Positions 26,320-35,719 are shown, counted from the stretch's first letter. The stretch: DNA of 64,000 nt from Bacillus changyiensis (GCF_027706145.1 NZ_JAQFWW010000002.1:620001-684000); one strand, 5' to 3'. Numbers and translations: made by a program. The notes: generated by a model from the letters alone, not told the origin.

Positions 26320-27480
26320 TTGAATACTGCAGACCAAAGCCTTGTCAAAAAACTGAATAAAGCACTTATTTTGAAACAAATTATTTCTAATGCTCCCATT
26401 TCAAGAGCAGCAATTTCAGAAATGACTGGATTGAATAAATCAACGGTTTCTTCTCAAGTTTCTTCTTTGCTTGAAAAAGATATCATTTTTGAAATCGGTC
26501 AAGGGCAGTCTAGTGGCGGAAGACGTCCTGTGATGCTGAAGTTTAATCAAAAAGCAGGTTATACGATTGGTGTAGATATTGGAACAAATTATATCATTGT
26601 TGTCCTCACCGACTTGGATGGAGACATCATTGTCCATGTTGAGGAGGAACTTGACGAAGAAGATATTCAGGCAACAGAACATACATTAATCAAGTTGGTT
26701 GATATTGCCATTCAAGAAATGCCACATTCACCTTATGGTTTAGTTGGAATAGGTGTGTGTGTACCAGGATTAGTTGATAACTTGCAAAATATAATTTTCA
26801 CACCAAATAAACCTATTCACCATATGAAGTTGAAACATCTTCTAGAGAAAAAATTTAATGTCCCTATTTTTATTGAAAATGAAGCAAACGCAGGAGCCAT
26901 TGGAGAAAAAGAGTATGGTGATGCCGGGGATTTAGAACACGCCATATTCGTGAGCATTAATACTGGCATTGGCTTAGGGATTTTAATTGATGGGAAGCTC
27001 TATAGAGGAAAGCTGGGATTTGCGGGTGAAGCAGGACACATGTCAATTGATCTGAATGGCCCAAGATGTCGTTGCGGAAATAAAGGTTGTTGGGAACTCT
27101 ATGCATCTGAAAAAAGCGTTTTTTCTCCATACTTAACAGAAGACATGCCTTTACCTCAAAAGGTCACAGAACTTGCTAACAACGGCGACAAAAACATATT
27201 TGAGGCCTTCGAGACATTTGGTTTTCACATTGGGATCGGACTGGTCAATATGATGAAAACTCTGAATCCAGACACCATCATTTTACGGAATACGATCGTA
27301 GAATCTCACCCGATCATTGTTGACACGATAAAAAAAACCATTTCCTCAAGAATGAAAAAAGAAGCGTTCACCGATTACCATTTAAAGATTTCTTCACTTG
27401 GACGGATCGCTTCTTCATTGGGTGTTTCGTACATTGTCATCGAACACTTTCTCAAACAACTTATGGACGAGCAGTTTTGA
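26320..27480 (+). CDS. XylR-like ROK-family transcriptional repressor
   Basis: ROK-family repressor, 386 residues. The N-terminal winged helix-turn-helix includes SRAAISEMTGLNKSTVSSQV, identical in style to B. subtilis XylR. The ROK sugar-binding/kinase-like domain follows (GVDIGTNYI near residue 87, IENEANAGAIGE, and the zinc motif GPRCRCGNKGCWE). Starts at TTG with a weak GAGTGAT site. No xylose genes lie nearby: it sits between ywcA and thiE, and its last 20 bases overlap convergently with thiE. It could control a xyl locus elsewhere or another sugar; the operator was not found. Confidence 0.85.
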   Translation: MNTADQSLVKKLNKALILKQIISNAPISRAAISEMTGLNKSTVSSQVSSLLEKDIIFEIGQGQSSGGRRPVMLKFNQKAGYTIGVDIGTNYIIVVLTDLDGDIIVHVEEELDEEDIQATEHTLIKLVDIAIQEMPHSPYGLVGIGVCVPGLVDNLQNIIFTPNKPIHHMKLKHLLEKKFNVPIFIENEANAGAIGEKEYGDAGDLEHAIFVSINTGIGLGILIDGKLYRGKLGFAGEAGHMSIDLNGPRCRCGNKGCWELYASEKSVFSPYLTEDMPLPQKVTELANNGDKNIFEAFETFGFHIGIGLVNMMKTLNPDTIILRNTIVESHPIIVDTIKKTISSRMKKEAFTDYHLKISSLGRIASSLGVSYIVIEHFLKQLMDEQF

Positions 27481-28138
27481 TATTCTGAACCTTCATAAAG
27501 AACTCTGAAGCCGTTTGTTTCGGCTCTTTTGACATGCTGATAGCACTGATAAGACTAATACCGTCTGCACCTGCTGCTAGAACAGGTACACAGTTTTCAA
27601 GCGTAATCCCACCGATTCCTACCATAGGGATTTCAATACTATCATTTCGCACCTTTTGAATGAATGTCACGCCTTGCACCGCTTTTGCATCCTGCTTTGT
27701 TTTTGTTGGATAAACCGGCCCAACACCAATATAATCGGCTCCATCCTTTTCCGCCTGCCTAACTTCTTCAAGCGTATGGGCGGAGACGCCAAGAATTTTA
27801 TCACCGATTTTAGCACGAACATCGCTTGCGCATTCATCATCTTGACCGATGTGAACGCCGTCAGCATCAAGTTTGAGGGCAAGGTCGACATCATCATTGA
27901 TGATAAAAGGGATCTGGTATTCCTTACAAAGGGCATGTACCTGTTTTGCAAAAGTTGCTTTGTCACCGTTTTTTAACGCATGGTCACCTTTTTCACGGAA
28001 TTGAAACAGGGTAACACCACCTGTCAAGGCTGCTTCAATCACAGTCAAAGCGTCCTCATTTGTATTGTTTGACCCCATAATAAAATAGACTGATAACAAG
28101 TCCTGCATCCTTCGTTTTGAAATCCGCGTCATGTTCAT
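27461..28138 (-). CDS. thiE: Thiamine-phosphate synthase
   Basis: TIM-barrel enzyme that joins hydroxymethylpyrimidine pyrophosphate and thiazole phosphate to thiamine phosphate. Visible motifs: [30 protein letters not shown] followed by QDD (pyrophosphate and magnesium site), [13 protein letters not shown] and VGIGGIT. The 225-residue length is normal. It overlaps thiM by four bases and overlaps the end of the convergent ROK gene. No TPP riboswitch motif was seen upstream of ywbI-thiM-thiE, so control is not by the usual thi-box. Confidence 0.95.
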   Translation of the reverse strand: MNMTRISKRRMQDLLSVYFIMGSNNTNEDALTVIEAALTGGVTLFQFREKGDHALKNGDKATFAKQVHALCKEYQIPFIINDDVDLALKLDADGVHIGQDDECASDVRAKIGDKILGVSAHTLEEVRQAEKDGADYIGVGPVYPTKTKQDAKAVQGVTFIQKVRNDSIEIPMVGIGGITLENCVPVLAAGADGISLISAISMSKEPKQTASEFFMKVQNIKTARP

Positions 28139-28947
28139 TTCACCTCTTCGATCAAACCACTTTGCTTGATACTCTCAGCATTTACCGCTGCCAATTGATT
28201 TAAAAACTCGATCTGAAAGCTTCCCGGCCCCTGGTGTTCGGTTCTTTCTCCAGCTCGTTCTGCTGCACAACCATAATAAACAACAGCTGAAAGAGCAGCT
28301 TGACAAAAGTCTTTTTCAATTGCACAAAACGCACCGATCACAGATGTTAACAAACAGCCTGTCCCTGTTACCTTTGTGAGCAGCTGATGCCCATTTTGAG
28401 CAGTGTAAAGCCTTTTTCCATCTGTGATAATATCTTCAGCTCCTGTAATTACCACAGTTGTACGCCATGCCTCCGCTGCTCTTTTTGCCAAAACCAGCTT
28501 GTCTCCCTTTTCTTCACCTGCATCAACACCTTTTATCACCCAGTTTTTTTCCCCAAGCATATTTGCAATTTCTGAAGCATTTCCCCTGACAACAGAGACT
28601 ATGACTTCATCCATGATACGCTTAGCGGAGTTGGTACGAAAAGGAGTCGCACCTGCGCCAACTGGATCAAAGATCACAGGAACACCTTGTTCATTCGCTG
28701 CTTTTCCAGCAATAATCATTGACTCAACAGATTCAAGTGTAAGTGTGCCAATATTTAAGACAAGTGCTGAAGCGATTTTCACCATATCGGCTACCTCTTC
28801 CTTCGCATTCGCCATCACTGGAGATGCACCTAAAGATAGTAGACCATTTGCAGTAAAATTGGTGACGACCTGATTGGTTATATTGTGAACAAGCGGTTTT
28901 TCTCTTCTCACTCGTTCAATTCCTTTTGCAACATCCTCAAGATTCAT
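28135..28947 (-). CDS. thiM: Hydroxyethylthiazole kinase
   Basis: Ribokinase-fold kinase that salvages the thiazole moiety of thiamine. Motifs: [20 protein letters not shown] at the N-terminus, [14 protein letters not shown] and [15 protein letters not shown] (anion hole with the catalytic Cys typical of ThiM). Length is 270. The gene overlaps thiE by four bases and starts 18 bases after ywbI, so a ywbI-thiM-thiE transcript is likely, the same order as in B. subtilis. Confidence 0.95.
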   Translation of the reverse strand: MNLEDVAKGIERVRREKPLVHNITNQVVTNFTANGLLSLGASPVMANAKEEVADMVKIASALVLNIGTLTLESVESMIIAGKAANEQGVPVIFDPVGAGATPFRTNSAKRIMDEVIVSVVRGNASEIANMLGEKNWVIKGVDAGEEKGDKLVLAKRAAEAWRTTVVITGAEDIITDGKRLYTAQNGHQLLTKVTGTGCLLTSVIGAFCAIEKDFCQAALSAVVYYGCAAERAGERTEHQGPGSFQIEFLNQLAAVNAESIKQSGLIEEVK

Positions 28948-28965
28948 TGTTTTTCTCTCCTTCTC

Positions 28966-29856
28966 TTAATTTGTACTCCATTGATAAGATTTTGTATGAT
29001 CTATCCAAGCTCTAGCTGCGAATGAAAGGTAGCGATCTTTTCTCCAAATAACCGCAATATGCCAAGGGATTGATGGGTTCACAACGGGAATGATTTTGAC
29101 TCGATCCGCATCAAGATCCCGGCAGATTCTTTCTGGTAACATACCAATTCCGAGATTAGCTGATACCATCTCACTAATAAAATCCCATTGTGATGATTCA
29201 TAGATTACATTTGGCTGAAACCCCATTTTCAAGCAGGCTGAAGTGATGCGTTCATGAAGAACAAAGTCTTCACTAAAGAAAATAAATGGTTCTTCACGTA
29301 GCTCCTGAAGCTCAACCTCATCTCGATCAGCATAGCGATGTGAAGGGTGAACAACGAGCATGAGATTTTCTTTGACAATTGTAAATGAATGAAAAATCTC
29401 TTCTTTAGTAGGTAGAACGACAACTCCAATATCAAGCGAACCTTCTTCTATTCCCTCCTGAACTTTTATAGATCCGTTTTCAACAAGTTGAAAAGTGACA
29501 TTCGGATATTTATCTCTAAAATCACCGACAACCTTCGGAAAAAAACCAGATCCAATCATTGGCGGCAAGCCAATACGAACATGCCCTTTTTCTACATTCA
29601 TTAAGTCATTTAGCTCTGAAGTTAAATTTTGAAACGACTTCGTAATTTTTTGCGCCTGCACATACATGCTTTGCCCTGCATCTGTCAACTCGATCTGCCG
29701 GCCACGTCTGTAAAACAATTCAATTCCCAACTCTTCTTCAAGGTTTTTAATCATTTTTGAGATTGTCGGCTGTGAGATGTATAGTGCCTGAGCCGCTTTT
29801 GTGAAACTTTTTAAACGGGCAACCTCTAAAAAATAGGTTAAATGACGCATGTCCAT
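28966..29856 (-). CDS. ywbI: LysR-family regulator YwbI
   Basis: LysR-type regulator of 296 residues: N-terminal winged helix (RHLTYFLEVARLKSFTKAAQ, ALYISQPTISKMIKNLEEEL) and a periplasmic-binding-like effector domain. In B. subtilis the homologue is divergent from ywbHG and relates to CidR, the activator of holin-like cid genes in response to acidic overflow metabolites. Here ywbHG are kept on the other strand but two unrelated genes have come between. AAAGGA lies upstream of the ATG. Confidence 0.9.
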   Translation of the reverse strand: MDMRHLTYFLEVARLKSFTKAAQALYISQPTISKMIKNLEEELGIELFYRRGRQIELTDAGQSMYVQAQKITKSFQNLTSELNDLMNVEKGHVRIGLPPMIGSGFFPKVVGDFRDKYPNVTFQLVENGSIKVQEGIEEGSLDIGVVVLPTKEEIFHSFTIVKENLMLVVHPSHRYADRDEVELQELREEPFIFFSEDFVLHERITSACLKMGFQPNVIYESSQWDFISEMVSANLGIGMLPERICRDLDADRVKIIPVVNPSIPWHIAVIWRKDRYLSFAARAWIDHTKSYQWSTN

Positions 29857-29962
29857 CAGTTGACATCCTTTCAGAGCTTATCGTACATCATTTTGTAGTT
29901 TTATTTTAAACCAATTTCGGTTTTTTCTGCACAGATAACGCTTTAGTTGTGTTGTATAAAAA

Positions 29963-30003
29963 AACCCCAAATAATGCGGACTTTGTCCAATTATTCGGGT
30001 TCC
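29963..30003 (-). terminator. Terminator of the T7SS accessory-like pair
   Basis: AACCC-GAATAAT pairs with ATTATTTGGGGTT (one bulge) downstream of the 89-residue gene and is followed by seven T residues on the minus strand. Confidence 0.75.
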
Positions 30004-30005
30004 GT

Positions 30006-30275
30006 TTATTTTTTGGCAAGTGCTTCATCTTGTTCTTTCAGTTTTTTTACATTTGAACGGGTGTCGCCAATATTTTTATGAACGGTCTTTTTATATTGTT
30101 TAACCATATCACTTATTTGTTCTTCTCGATACAACCATTTTTTTGTAAAGTCGAGTTGGTTTTGTCCAAGAGAACTTGCTGATGGTCCTTTTAGAGAAAC
30201 AGCTTCAAGCTTTTTTTTCACCTCGTCTAATTTTTTCATAACCACGCTATCATTGAATTTGATCGTTTGGCTCAT
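30006..30275 (-). CDS. YwqI-like (DUF5344) T7SS accessory protein
   Basis: An 89-residue, almost wholly helical, charged protein (MSQTIKFNDSVVMKKLDEVK at the start, KKLKEQDEALAKK at the end) with the size and pattern of YwqI, a partner of LXG toxins secreted by the type VII (Yuk/Yue) system. Its ATG overlaps the stop of the upstream gene by four bases, so translation is coupled; the three earlier codons of the frame are not needed. In B. subtilis ywqH-ywqI are followed by the LXG toxin gene ywqJ; here no toxin gene follows, only a terminator and ywbI. Confidence 0.7.
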   Translation of the reverse strand: MSQTIKFNDSVVMKKLDEVKKKLEAVSLKGPSASSLGQNQLDFTKKWLYREEQISDMVKQYKKTVHKNIGDTRSNVKKLKEQDEALAKK

Positions 30276-30700
30276 TTTAACCATCCCTTTAGCCCATTGA
30301 TTGTGCTATGCAATGCATCTACAGCCTCTTCTCCTTTTTCGAGTAAAAGATCCGCTCTATCCGCTGACCAGCTTGCGGCCTGAACCGCCCCCTTTTCAGC
30401 ATCTAATGCAAATATCTTCAAGTCGATCTTATGGATATATCTCTCATAATCTTCGTCAAGGGCTCTGTACATCGCCGTATACGCTTCATCACGCACTCCA
30501 TTAAAACTGACAGCCCTACTCCCAGTCCACCCCTTCTCAAGACTTGGACACATAATTTGTCTGATTTCTTCAATGGCCAAACTCTGTTCCTTTTCTACGT
30601 TTCGTTTTGCCTTTTCCAATCTTGAGATTTGCTCCTCCAACTCTATTGCTTTATGTGAAAGAACATCGTGTATTTTTTGTAGCGTGTCTGAGTAGTCCAT
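30272..30700 (-). CDS. YwqH-like (DUF5082) WXG-type protein
   Basis: A 142-residue helical protein with a WxG turn in EKGWTGSRAVSF (about residue 57) between two long helices, as in WXG100-like LXG-associated proteins of the YwqH type. Such proteins bind the helical targeting domain of LXG toxins and help export through the type VII system. AGAGG precedes the ATG by eight bases; a GTG three codons earlier is part of the same binding site and unlikely as start. It forms an operon with the 89-residue gene and is inserted between ywbI and ywbH. Confidence 0.72.
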   Translation of the reverse strand: MDYSDTLQKIHDVLSHKAIELEEQISRLEKAKRNVEKEQSLAIEEIRQIMCPSLEKGWTGSRAVSFNGVRDEAYTAMYRALDEDYERYIHKIDLKIFALDAEKGAVQAASWSADRADLLLEKGEEAVDALHSTINGLKGWLK

Positions 30701-31145
30701 TTTTTTCACCTCTGTTATTACGGCATGATTTGCATAGACTATTACTCATTCATGCTTTTCTTTATTTTCCCTCATTCACGACTATAACTAGAATTACGCA
30801 CATATCTAATATGTAAAGTGTAAGTGGAAAAACAGAGATATTGAATAGGCTTTAAATACTGTTTTTAGGGATTTGTACATAGATCCGTCACTAATTAAAA
30901 CGGTTTTTTGAGGATATTTATCTAGTCTTTTAGAATCATGACACTCCAAGAAGTTCGGTTGAGACAAAATCCCAAGCCCTTCAATGTTTATTGTTACATA
31001 TTTGTAATTTTAGTAAATAAACTGTTGCTTTTGCCCTGATTTACAGTTTTGAACTATAGATAAAATGAATAATGACTATTCTTAATATGTATTTTACCTA
31101 TACCAAAATCTCATGTACACTCTTGCATAGAACGGGGGAAATGTG
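30701..31145. other. Intergenic region upstream of ywbHG
   Basis: Between the WXG-type gene and ywbH there are 445 bases with no supported gene. The proximal 100 bases hold the candidate YwbI operator described separately; the rest is AT-rich with no clear terminator or RNA element. Confidence 0.6.
31055..31102 (+). promoter_or_regulatory. Candidate LysR (YwbI) operator upstream of ywbH
   Basis: An outer inverted repeat, TATAGATAAAAT (31055-31066) and ATTTTACCTATA (31091-31102), matches in 11 of 12 positions. A second dyad, GAATAATGACTATTC (31067-31081), is nested inside. Paired dyads of this sort upstream of a LysR-controlled target fit a regulatory plus activation site. It lies 44-91 bases before ywbH. 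Confidence 0.5.
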
Positions 31146-31532
31146 ATGAAAAAATTTTTAAAAGGATTGGGTCAAGTTGCTCTTTTATTTTTATTTGCTC
31201 GCCTCATGAATCTAATTGTTGAGGCTCTTCATATAAACATACCTGGAAGCATTCTCGGCATTATTGTGATCTTTGCACTTCTTCATTTCAAGGTCATCAA
31301 ACTGGAGTGGGTCGAAATTGGTGCATTGTGGCTTCTTGCAGAACTACTGTTGTTTTTTGTTCCTTCTGCGGTCGGAATTATCAATTATGCCGATTTATTT
31401 GCGGAATTTGGAACAAGTATTTTGCTCGTGGTAGCTATTAGCACTTTTGTCGCTATGGTATCGACAGGCATGCTGACACAGATGATTGCAAAAAGAAAGG
31501 AAAGAAAAAATACATGTTCATCGGATGCTTAA
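31146..31532 (+). CDS. ywbH: CidA/LrgA-family holin-like protein YwbH
   Basis: LrgA/CidA family membrane protein, 128 residues, four membrane segments, with the typical INIPGSILGIIVIFALL segment. These proteins work with a LrgB/CidB partner in pyruvate/acetate-linked transport or programmed lysis. Start at ATG with GGGGG upstream; the GTG one codon earlier is an alternative. Its 3' end overlaps ywbG by 19 bases, so the two are translated together. Probably activated by YwbI. Confidence 0.9.
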   Translation: MKKFLKGLGQVALLFLFARLMNLIVEALHINIPGSILGIIVIFALLHFKVIKLEWVEIGALWLLAELLLFFVPSAVGIINYADLFAEFGTSILLVVAISTFVAMVSTGMLTQMIAKRKERKNTCSSDA

Positions 31533-32197
31533 GCTTTATTATTACAGTTTTAATTTATATGGGGGTAAAAGCAGTTTACATTCGTCATCCTAAAGTGTAT
31601 GCCTCACCTTTACTGGTCACACCGCTTATCTTAGTTGGTCTATTGCTTTTGATCAATGTGCCTTTTGATGCATACAATGCTGGTGGACACTTGTTGACTG
31701 ACATGCTCCAGCCGGCTACTGTTGCGTTTGCGATTCCGCTTTATAAATACTTTCCAGTCCTAAAGAAATATGCGCTTGAAATTATTGTTAACGTGATCAT
31801 CGGGAGTTGTATTGCCATTTTGTCAACAGTGTTTATCGCTAAACTATTAAAACTTAATCCAGATCTCATTGAGAGCTTGATTCCAAGATCAGTTACAGCA
31901 CCAATTGCAATGAGTGTTTCTGATATTATTGGAGGAATGCCTGCAGTTACAGCCATTTTTGTCATTTTGACAGCTTTGCTCGGCACAATGATTGGACCAA
32001 TTGTGATTCGGTATTTTCGTATTGATAATGAAATCGCACGAGGTGTGCTACTCGGAACAAGCGCAAATGGCGCTGGTACATCAAAGGCGTTTGAACTCAG
32101 TGCAGTGGCTGGAACAATCTCAAGTGTATCAATGATACTGGCAGCGATTATCACACTTTGTGCAGCACCGTTTTTCATCTCTTTTATTTCAATGTAG
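31514..32197 (+). CDS. ywbG: CidB/LrgB-family membrane protein YwbG
   Basis: LrgB family membrane protein, 227 residues and about seven hydrophobic segments. Signature stretches: LIPRSVTAPIAMSVSDIIGG and LLGTSANGAGTSKAFEL. It is the obligate partner of YwbH and overlaps it by 19 bases. A strong terminator follows. The exact molecule moved by the YwbHG pair is not settled for Bacillus; export or uptake of pyruvate-type metabolites is known for relatives. Confidence 0.92.
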   Translation: MFIGCLSFIITVLIYMGVKAVYIRHPKVYASPLLVTPLILVGLLLLINVPFDAYNAGGHLLTDMLQPATVAFAIPLYKYFPVLKKYALEIIVNVIIGSCIAILSTVFIAKLLKLNPDLIESLIPRSVTAPIAMSVSDIIGGMPAVTAIFVILTALLGTMIGPIVIRYFRIDNEIARGVLLGTSANGAGTSKAFELSAVAGTISSVSMILAAIITLCAAPFFISFISM

Positions 32198-32210
32198 TGT
32201 TTTTAATAGA

Positions 32211-32247
32211 AATGGCTGTTACATTAAACTGTAACAGCCATTAAAAT
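32211..32247 (+). terminator. Intrinsic terminator of ywbHG
   Basis: A perfect 13-base stem, AATGGCTGTTACA and its complement, with a 6-base loop. Confidence 0.85.
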
Positions 32248-32376
32248 AGGGGCGATATACGAAATAAAAACTGATCATTCACTAAGAGATAAGCAAGCAT
32301 TCAACTGTTAGCAGGATTGGAAATGAGACAAATGACGAAGGTGCTGATCATTATTTTTTCATCACTTGTTATCATT

Positions 32377-33843
32377 TTATCCTTTTACATTTTCGACAGC
32401 TCGATCAAACTCTTCTTCAATTTCAATCGAAGGTTTCTTCGTTAACAGGCTAACAACGATAATGACAATTGTACAAACAATGAAACCAGGAATCATTTCA
32501 TAGATAGCACTAAAAGCCTTTATCTGCTCCCAGGCAATCACAGTTAATGCACCGGAGAGCATTCCTGCCAGCGCCCCCCATTTCGTCATTCGTTTCCAAT
32601 ACAAGCTCAACAACACAACAGGTCCAAATGCAGCGCCAAATCCCGCCCAAGCATAACCAACAAGATTCAAGATCGTTTTGCTCGGATTTAATGCTAAAAG
32701 TAGAGCAATCAGTGAAATGGCAAGAACTGAAAGTCTCCCAACAAGGACAAGCTCTTTGTCAGAAGCCTGTTTTCGAATAAAAGCTTTATAGAAATCCTCT
32801 GTTAGCGCACTTGAAGTTACGAGAAGCTGTGAGGATATCGTACTCATGACAGCTGCCAAAATCGCTGCTAGCAAAAATCCAGTGATTATGGAAGGGAACA
32901 GCAGGTCAGACAGAACGATAAAGATCGTTTCCTTATTTTGCAATGTGAGATGGTTCATGCTGAAATATGCAATTCCGATCAGTCCCGTAAACATTGCACC
33001 ACAAATGGAAAACAGCATCCAACCCATGCCGATCCGCCGGGCGTTTTTCATTTCTTTCACACTCGAAATGGCCATAAACCTAACGATAATATGAGGCTGT
33101 CCGAAATATCCAAAACCCCAAGCCAAGAGCGATATGATGCTGATCACAGTCGTCCCCTTAAATGGACGGAGGAGATCTGGGTTAACAGATTGAATTTCTG
33201 AAAAAACCGGCTCAATCCCTCCTAATTGAACAAACACGACAACCGGTACAAGGATCAGTGCAATAAACATAATCGTTCCTTGGACAAAATCCGTCCAACT
33301 GACGGCCAAGAAGCCACCAAATAATGTATAAAGAATAACGACTCCTGCCGTCAACCAGATGCCGATCCGGTAATCAAGGTGAAATGCTGTTTTAAACAGT
33401 TCTCCCCCTGCCACCATACCCGATGATGTATAGAAAGTAAAAAAGATTAGAATGACAAAAGCTGATGTCACTCTTAAAATCCTTGATTCGTCTTTAAAAC
33501 GGTTTTCAAAAAAATCAGGAATCGTAATACTGTCACCTGATACTTCAGTGTATGTCCTAAGCCTTGGCGCCACATACACCCAGTTCAAATAAGCCCCTAT
33601 CGTAAGACCGACAACAATCCAACCGCTACTTAGCCCACTGATGTACATCGCCCCTGGAAGACCCATTAACAGCCAGCCACTCATGTCGGAAGCACCAGCG
33701 CTTAAAGCGGTAACAGCAGGACCTAAATTTCTTCCTCCAAGCATATAATCAGTTAAATTTGCGGTTCTTTTATAAGCAAAGTATCCTATTAACAGCATTC
33801 CTGCCATATAAATACCAATCGACAATATGACTCCGTAATCCAT
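32377..33843 (-). CDS. putP: Sodium/proline symporter (PutP/OpuE family)
   Basis: SSS-family symporter, 488 residues with about 13 membrane segments. LSAGASDMSGWLLMGLPGA near the N-terminus and SGMVAGGELF, GYFGQPHIIVRFMA and STISSQLLVTSSALTEDFY are characteristic of proline transporters PutP and OpuE. GGGGGG precedes the ATG by four bases. B. subtilis has both a catabolic PutP and an osmoprotective OpuE, and this gene could be either; no put genes are adjacent. It is an insertion relative to B. subtilis between ywbG and ywbD. Confidence 0.88.
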   Translation of the reverse strand: MDYGVILSIGIYMAGMLLIGYFAYKRTANLTDYMLGGRNLGPAVTALSAGASDMSGWLLMGLPGAMYISGLSSGWIVVGLTIGAYLNWVYVAPRLRTYTEVSGDSITIPDFFENRFKDESRILRVTSAFVILIFFTFYTSSGMVAGGELFKTAFHLDYRIGIWLTAGVVILYTLFGGFLAVSWTDFVQGTIMFIALILVPVVVFVQLGGIEPVFSEIQSVNPDLLRPFKGTTVISIISLLAWGFGYFGQPHIIVRFMAISSVKEMKNARRIGMGWMLFSICGAMFTGLIGIAYFSMNHLTLQNKETIFIVLSDLLFPSIITGFLLAAILAAVMSTISSQLLVTSSALTEDFYKAFIRKQASDKELVLVGRLSVLAISLIALLLALNPSKTILNLVGYAWAGFGAAFGPVVLLSLYWKRMTKWGALAGMLSGALTVIAWEQIKAFSAIYEMIPGFIVCTIVIIVVSLLTKKPSIEIEEEFDRAVENVKG

Positions 33844-33943
33844 AATGCCCCCCTACTTTTTTTCGTAATATTAATATACATGAATATCTTTTTAAAAGGT
33901 ATTGTTTTTTAAAATAAAAAAATCGAAGATACTGGATCTTCGA

Positions 33944-35137
33944 TCATCTAGAATGGTGAATCTTTAAAAACACCACTTTTAAATAATTCCCTTCAGGATA
34001 ACTTTTCATGGTTTTAAAGTCTTCAGGAAGCGAGTGTTCTTCAAGGATTGTGTAGGCGGTATCCGTTTCTTTACATGCCGCCTCAATAAACCCTTTGAAC
34101 TTCTTCATTCCAAATGCACTACTGTTGGTTGAAGCCACAATGACACCAGCGTCTTCTGTAATTTGAATGGCTTCTTTTAGCAGGTTTTTGTAATCTTTTG
34201 CTGCACTGAATGTGTGCTTTTTCGTTCTTGCAAATGATGGTGGATCAAGAATGATTAAATCAAAACGAAGTTGTTTTCTAGCCGCATATTGAAAGTATTT
34301 AAATACATCCATGACTTTGATGTCATGCTCCTGATGATCAAGGCCATTTACGTTAAATTGTTCAATTGTCTTCTGCAAACTGCGATTTGCTACATCAACA
34401 CTTGTTGTTTTTGTAGCTCCTCCCAATGCGGCTGCAACAGAAAACGCCCCTGTATATGAGAATGTATTCAACACTGTCTTTCCTCTAGCATAATGATCCC
34501 GAATTGTTTTCCGGACATGGCGCTGATCAAGAAATATGCCCGTCATGGGCCCATCATTAAGGTCAACAGCAAAATGAATACCATTTTCTTTAACGATAAT
34601 CGGAAATTCTCCTCTTGTTCCCTTCACAAAATCATCATCTTCGAGATACTGACCAGCTGTATTAAATCGTTTTTTCTGATAGAGTGCTTTATAATCAGCC
34701 AATTCATCAAGAGCTGCGATAATCATCTCTTTAAACGAATAAATCCCTTTACTGTACCATTGAATGAGATAATAACCATCATAATTATCAATCGTCAATC
34801 CGCCGACTCCGTCTCCTTCTCCATTAAAAAGGCGAAAAGCTGTCGTTTCCGGATCTTGAGACAGATGGGATCTCTGTTGAAAAGCCTTTGCAAACCGACT
34901 TTGAAAGAAATGCTGATCAATCGAGTCATCCCTGTTTTTCGTCAACATCCAACCAATGCCTTTGTTTTGCATTCCATAGTAACCTTTTCCCAAAAAGCCG
35001 CCCTGCTCATCACATACTTCGATCAGTGATCCTTCATCTAAACTGTTGTCTTTTGCATATACCGCTTCCTTTTCGATCAAAGGATAGCCTTTTTTCATTT
35101 TTGCTGTGTATTTTCGGTTGATCTTTAATGTCTTCAA
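33944..35137 (-). CDS. ywbD: 23S rRNA methyltransferase YwbD (RlmI-like)
   Basis: SAM-dependent RNA methyltransferase of the RlmI type: an N-terminal PUA domain (about residues 1-75) and a Rossmann-fold catalytic domain with GIFLDQRHVR, NTFSYTGAFSVAAALGGA (SAM site) and LIILDPPSFAR. The start is a TTG with AAGGA nine bases upstream, giving 397 residues; 47 upstream in-frame codons are not conserved in character and have no site. The B. subtilis homologue has been linked to m7G formation in 23S rRNA under the name RlmQ; I give that from memory and with caution. Confidence 0.87.
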   Translation of the reverse strand: MKTLKINRKYTAKMKKGYPLIEKEAVYAKDNSLDEGSLIEVCDEQGGFLGKGYYGMQNKGIGWMLTKNRDDSIDQHFFQSRFAKAFQQRSHLSQDPETTAFRLFNGEGDGVGGLTIDNYDGYYLIQWYSKGIYSFKEMIIAALDELADYKALYQKKRFNTAGQYLEDDDFVKGTRGEFPIIVKENGIHFAVDLNDGPMTGIFLDQRHVRKTIRDHYARGKTVLNTFSYTGAFSVAAALGGATKTTSVDVANRSLQKTIEQFNVNGLDHQEHDIKVMDVFKYFQYAARKQLRFDLIILDPPSFARTKKHTFSAAKDYKNLLKEAIQITEDAGVIVASTNSSAFGMKKFKGFIEAACKETDTAYTILEEHSLPEDFKTMKSYPEGNYLKVVFLKIHHSR

Positions 35138-35299
35138 TCTTTTCAGTCCTTCGTGTTCATCTTTCTCTATCCTACCATAACGCAAAATTCTTGTTCTTAT
35201 ACATATGGGGATCGGAGTTGATGAAGAAATCGAGAAAAGTATCCTTGCTTTTTCGATAGATTTCTCGTGGTCGATCAATTCGTTCTCAACATTAAGTTT

Positions 35300-35692
35300 C
35301 TACTGCTCACTATTTGAAAGATTGTCAATTTTCCGGCGATAGCGCTGTAGCTTTTGATTAATATGTATTAAACATTTTTCAATACTTTCCATTTCGTCCA
35401 ACACTTGCTCATGATGGGCAAGTAACATCTGTTCGCGTTCACAAAGTGTTGAATCCCCTTTTTCTAGTAAGTCTCCGAAAAGCTTAATTTTTTCAAGTGG
35501 CATGTTTGTTTTTTTAATGATTTTTAAAAACTCTATCCACTCAATATGATCAGATACATATTTTCGATAACCATTTTGGTCACGACTCACATACTTGATA
35601 AGCTGTTCCTTTTCATAATAACGCAATGTATGAGTCGAAAGCCCAGTCATCTTAGACACTTCATGAATGGTATATTCAGCTTTTTCATGCAT
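35300..35692 (-). CDS. MerR-family transcriptional regulator
   Basis: A 130-residue MerR-type regulator: winged helix TIHEVSKMTGLSTHTLRYYE near the N-terminus, then a long dimerisation helix with MPLEKIKLFGDLLEKGD. There is no metal-binding Cys motif and only a short C-terminus, as in stress or drug-sensing members (for example the AdhR group). GGGG lies nine bases before the chosen ATG. It is divergent from an MFS-SDR operon with an 84-base gap that carries a MerR-type 19-base-spacer promoter. Confidence 0.9.
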   Translation of the reverse strand: MHEKAEYTIHEVSKMTGLSTHTLRYYEKEQLIKYVSRDQNGYRKYVSDHIEWIEFLKIIKKTNMPLEKIKLFGDLLEKGDSTLCEREQMLLAHHEQVLDEMESIEKCLIHINQKLQRYRRKIDNLSNSEQ

Positions 35693-35719
35693 ACTAACCC
35701 CTCTCTCCAAAAAAAAGAC

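Noticed and set aside
29857-30005. Search for a TPP riboswitch ahead of ywbI-thiM-thiE
   Set aside because: None of the conserved thi-box blocks is present here or ahead of thiM.
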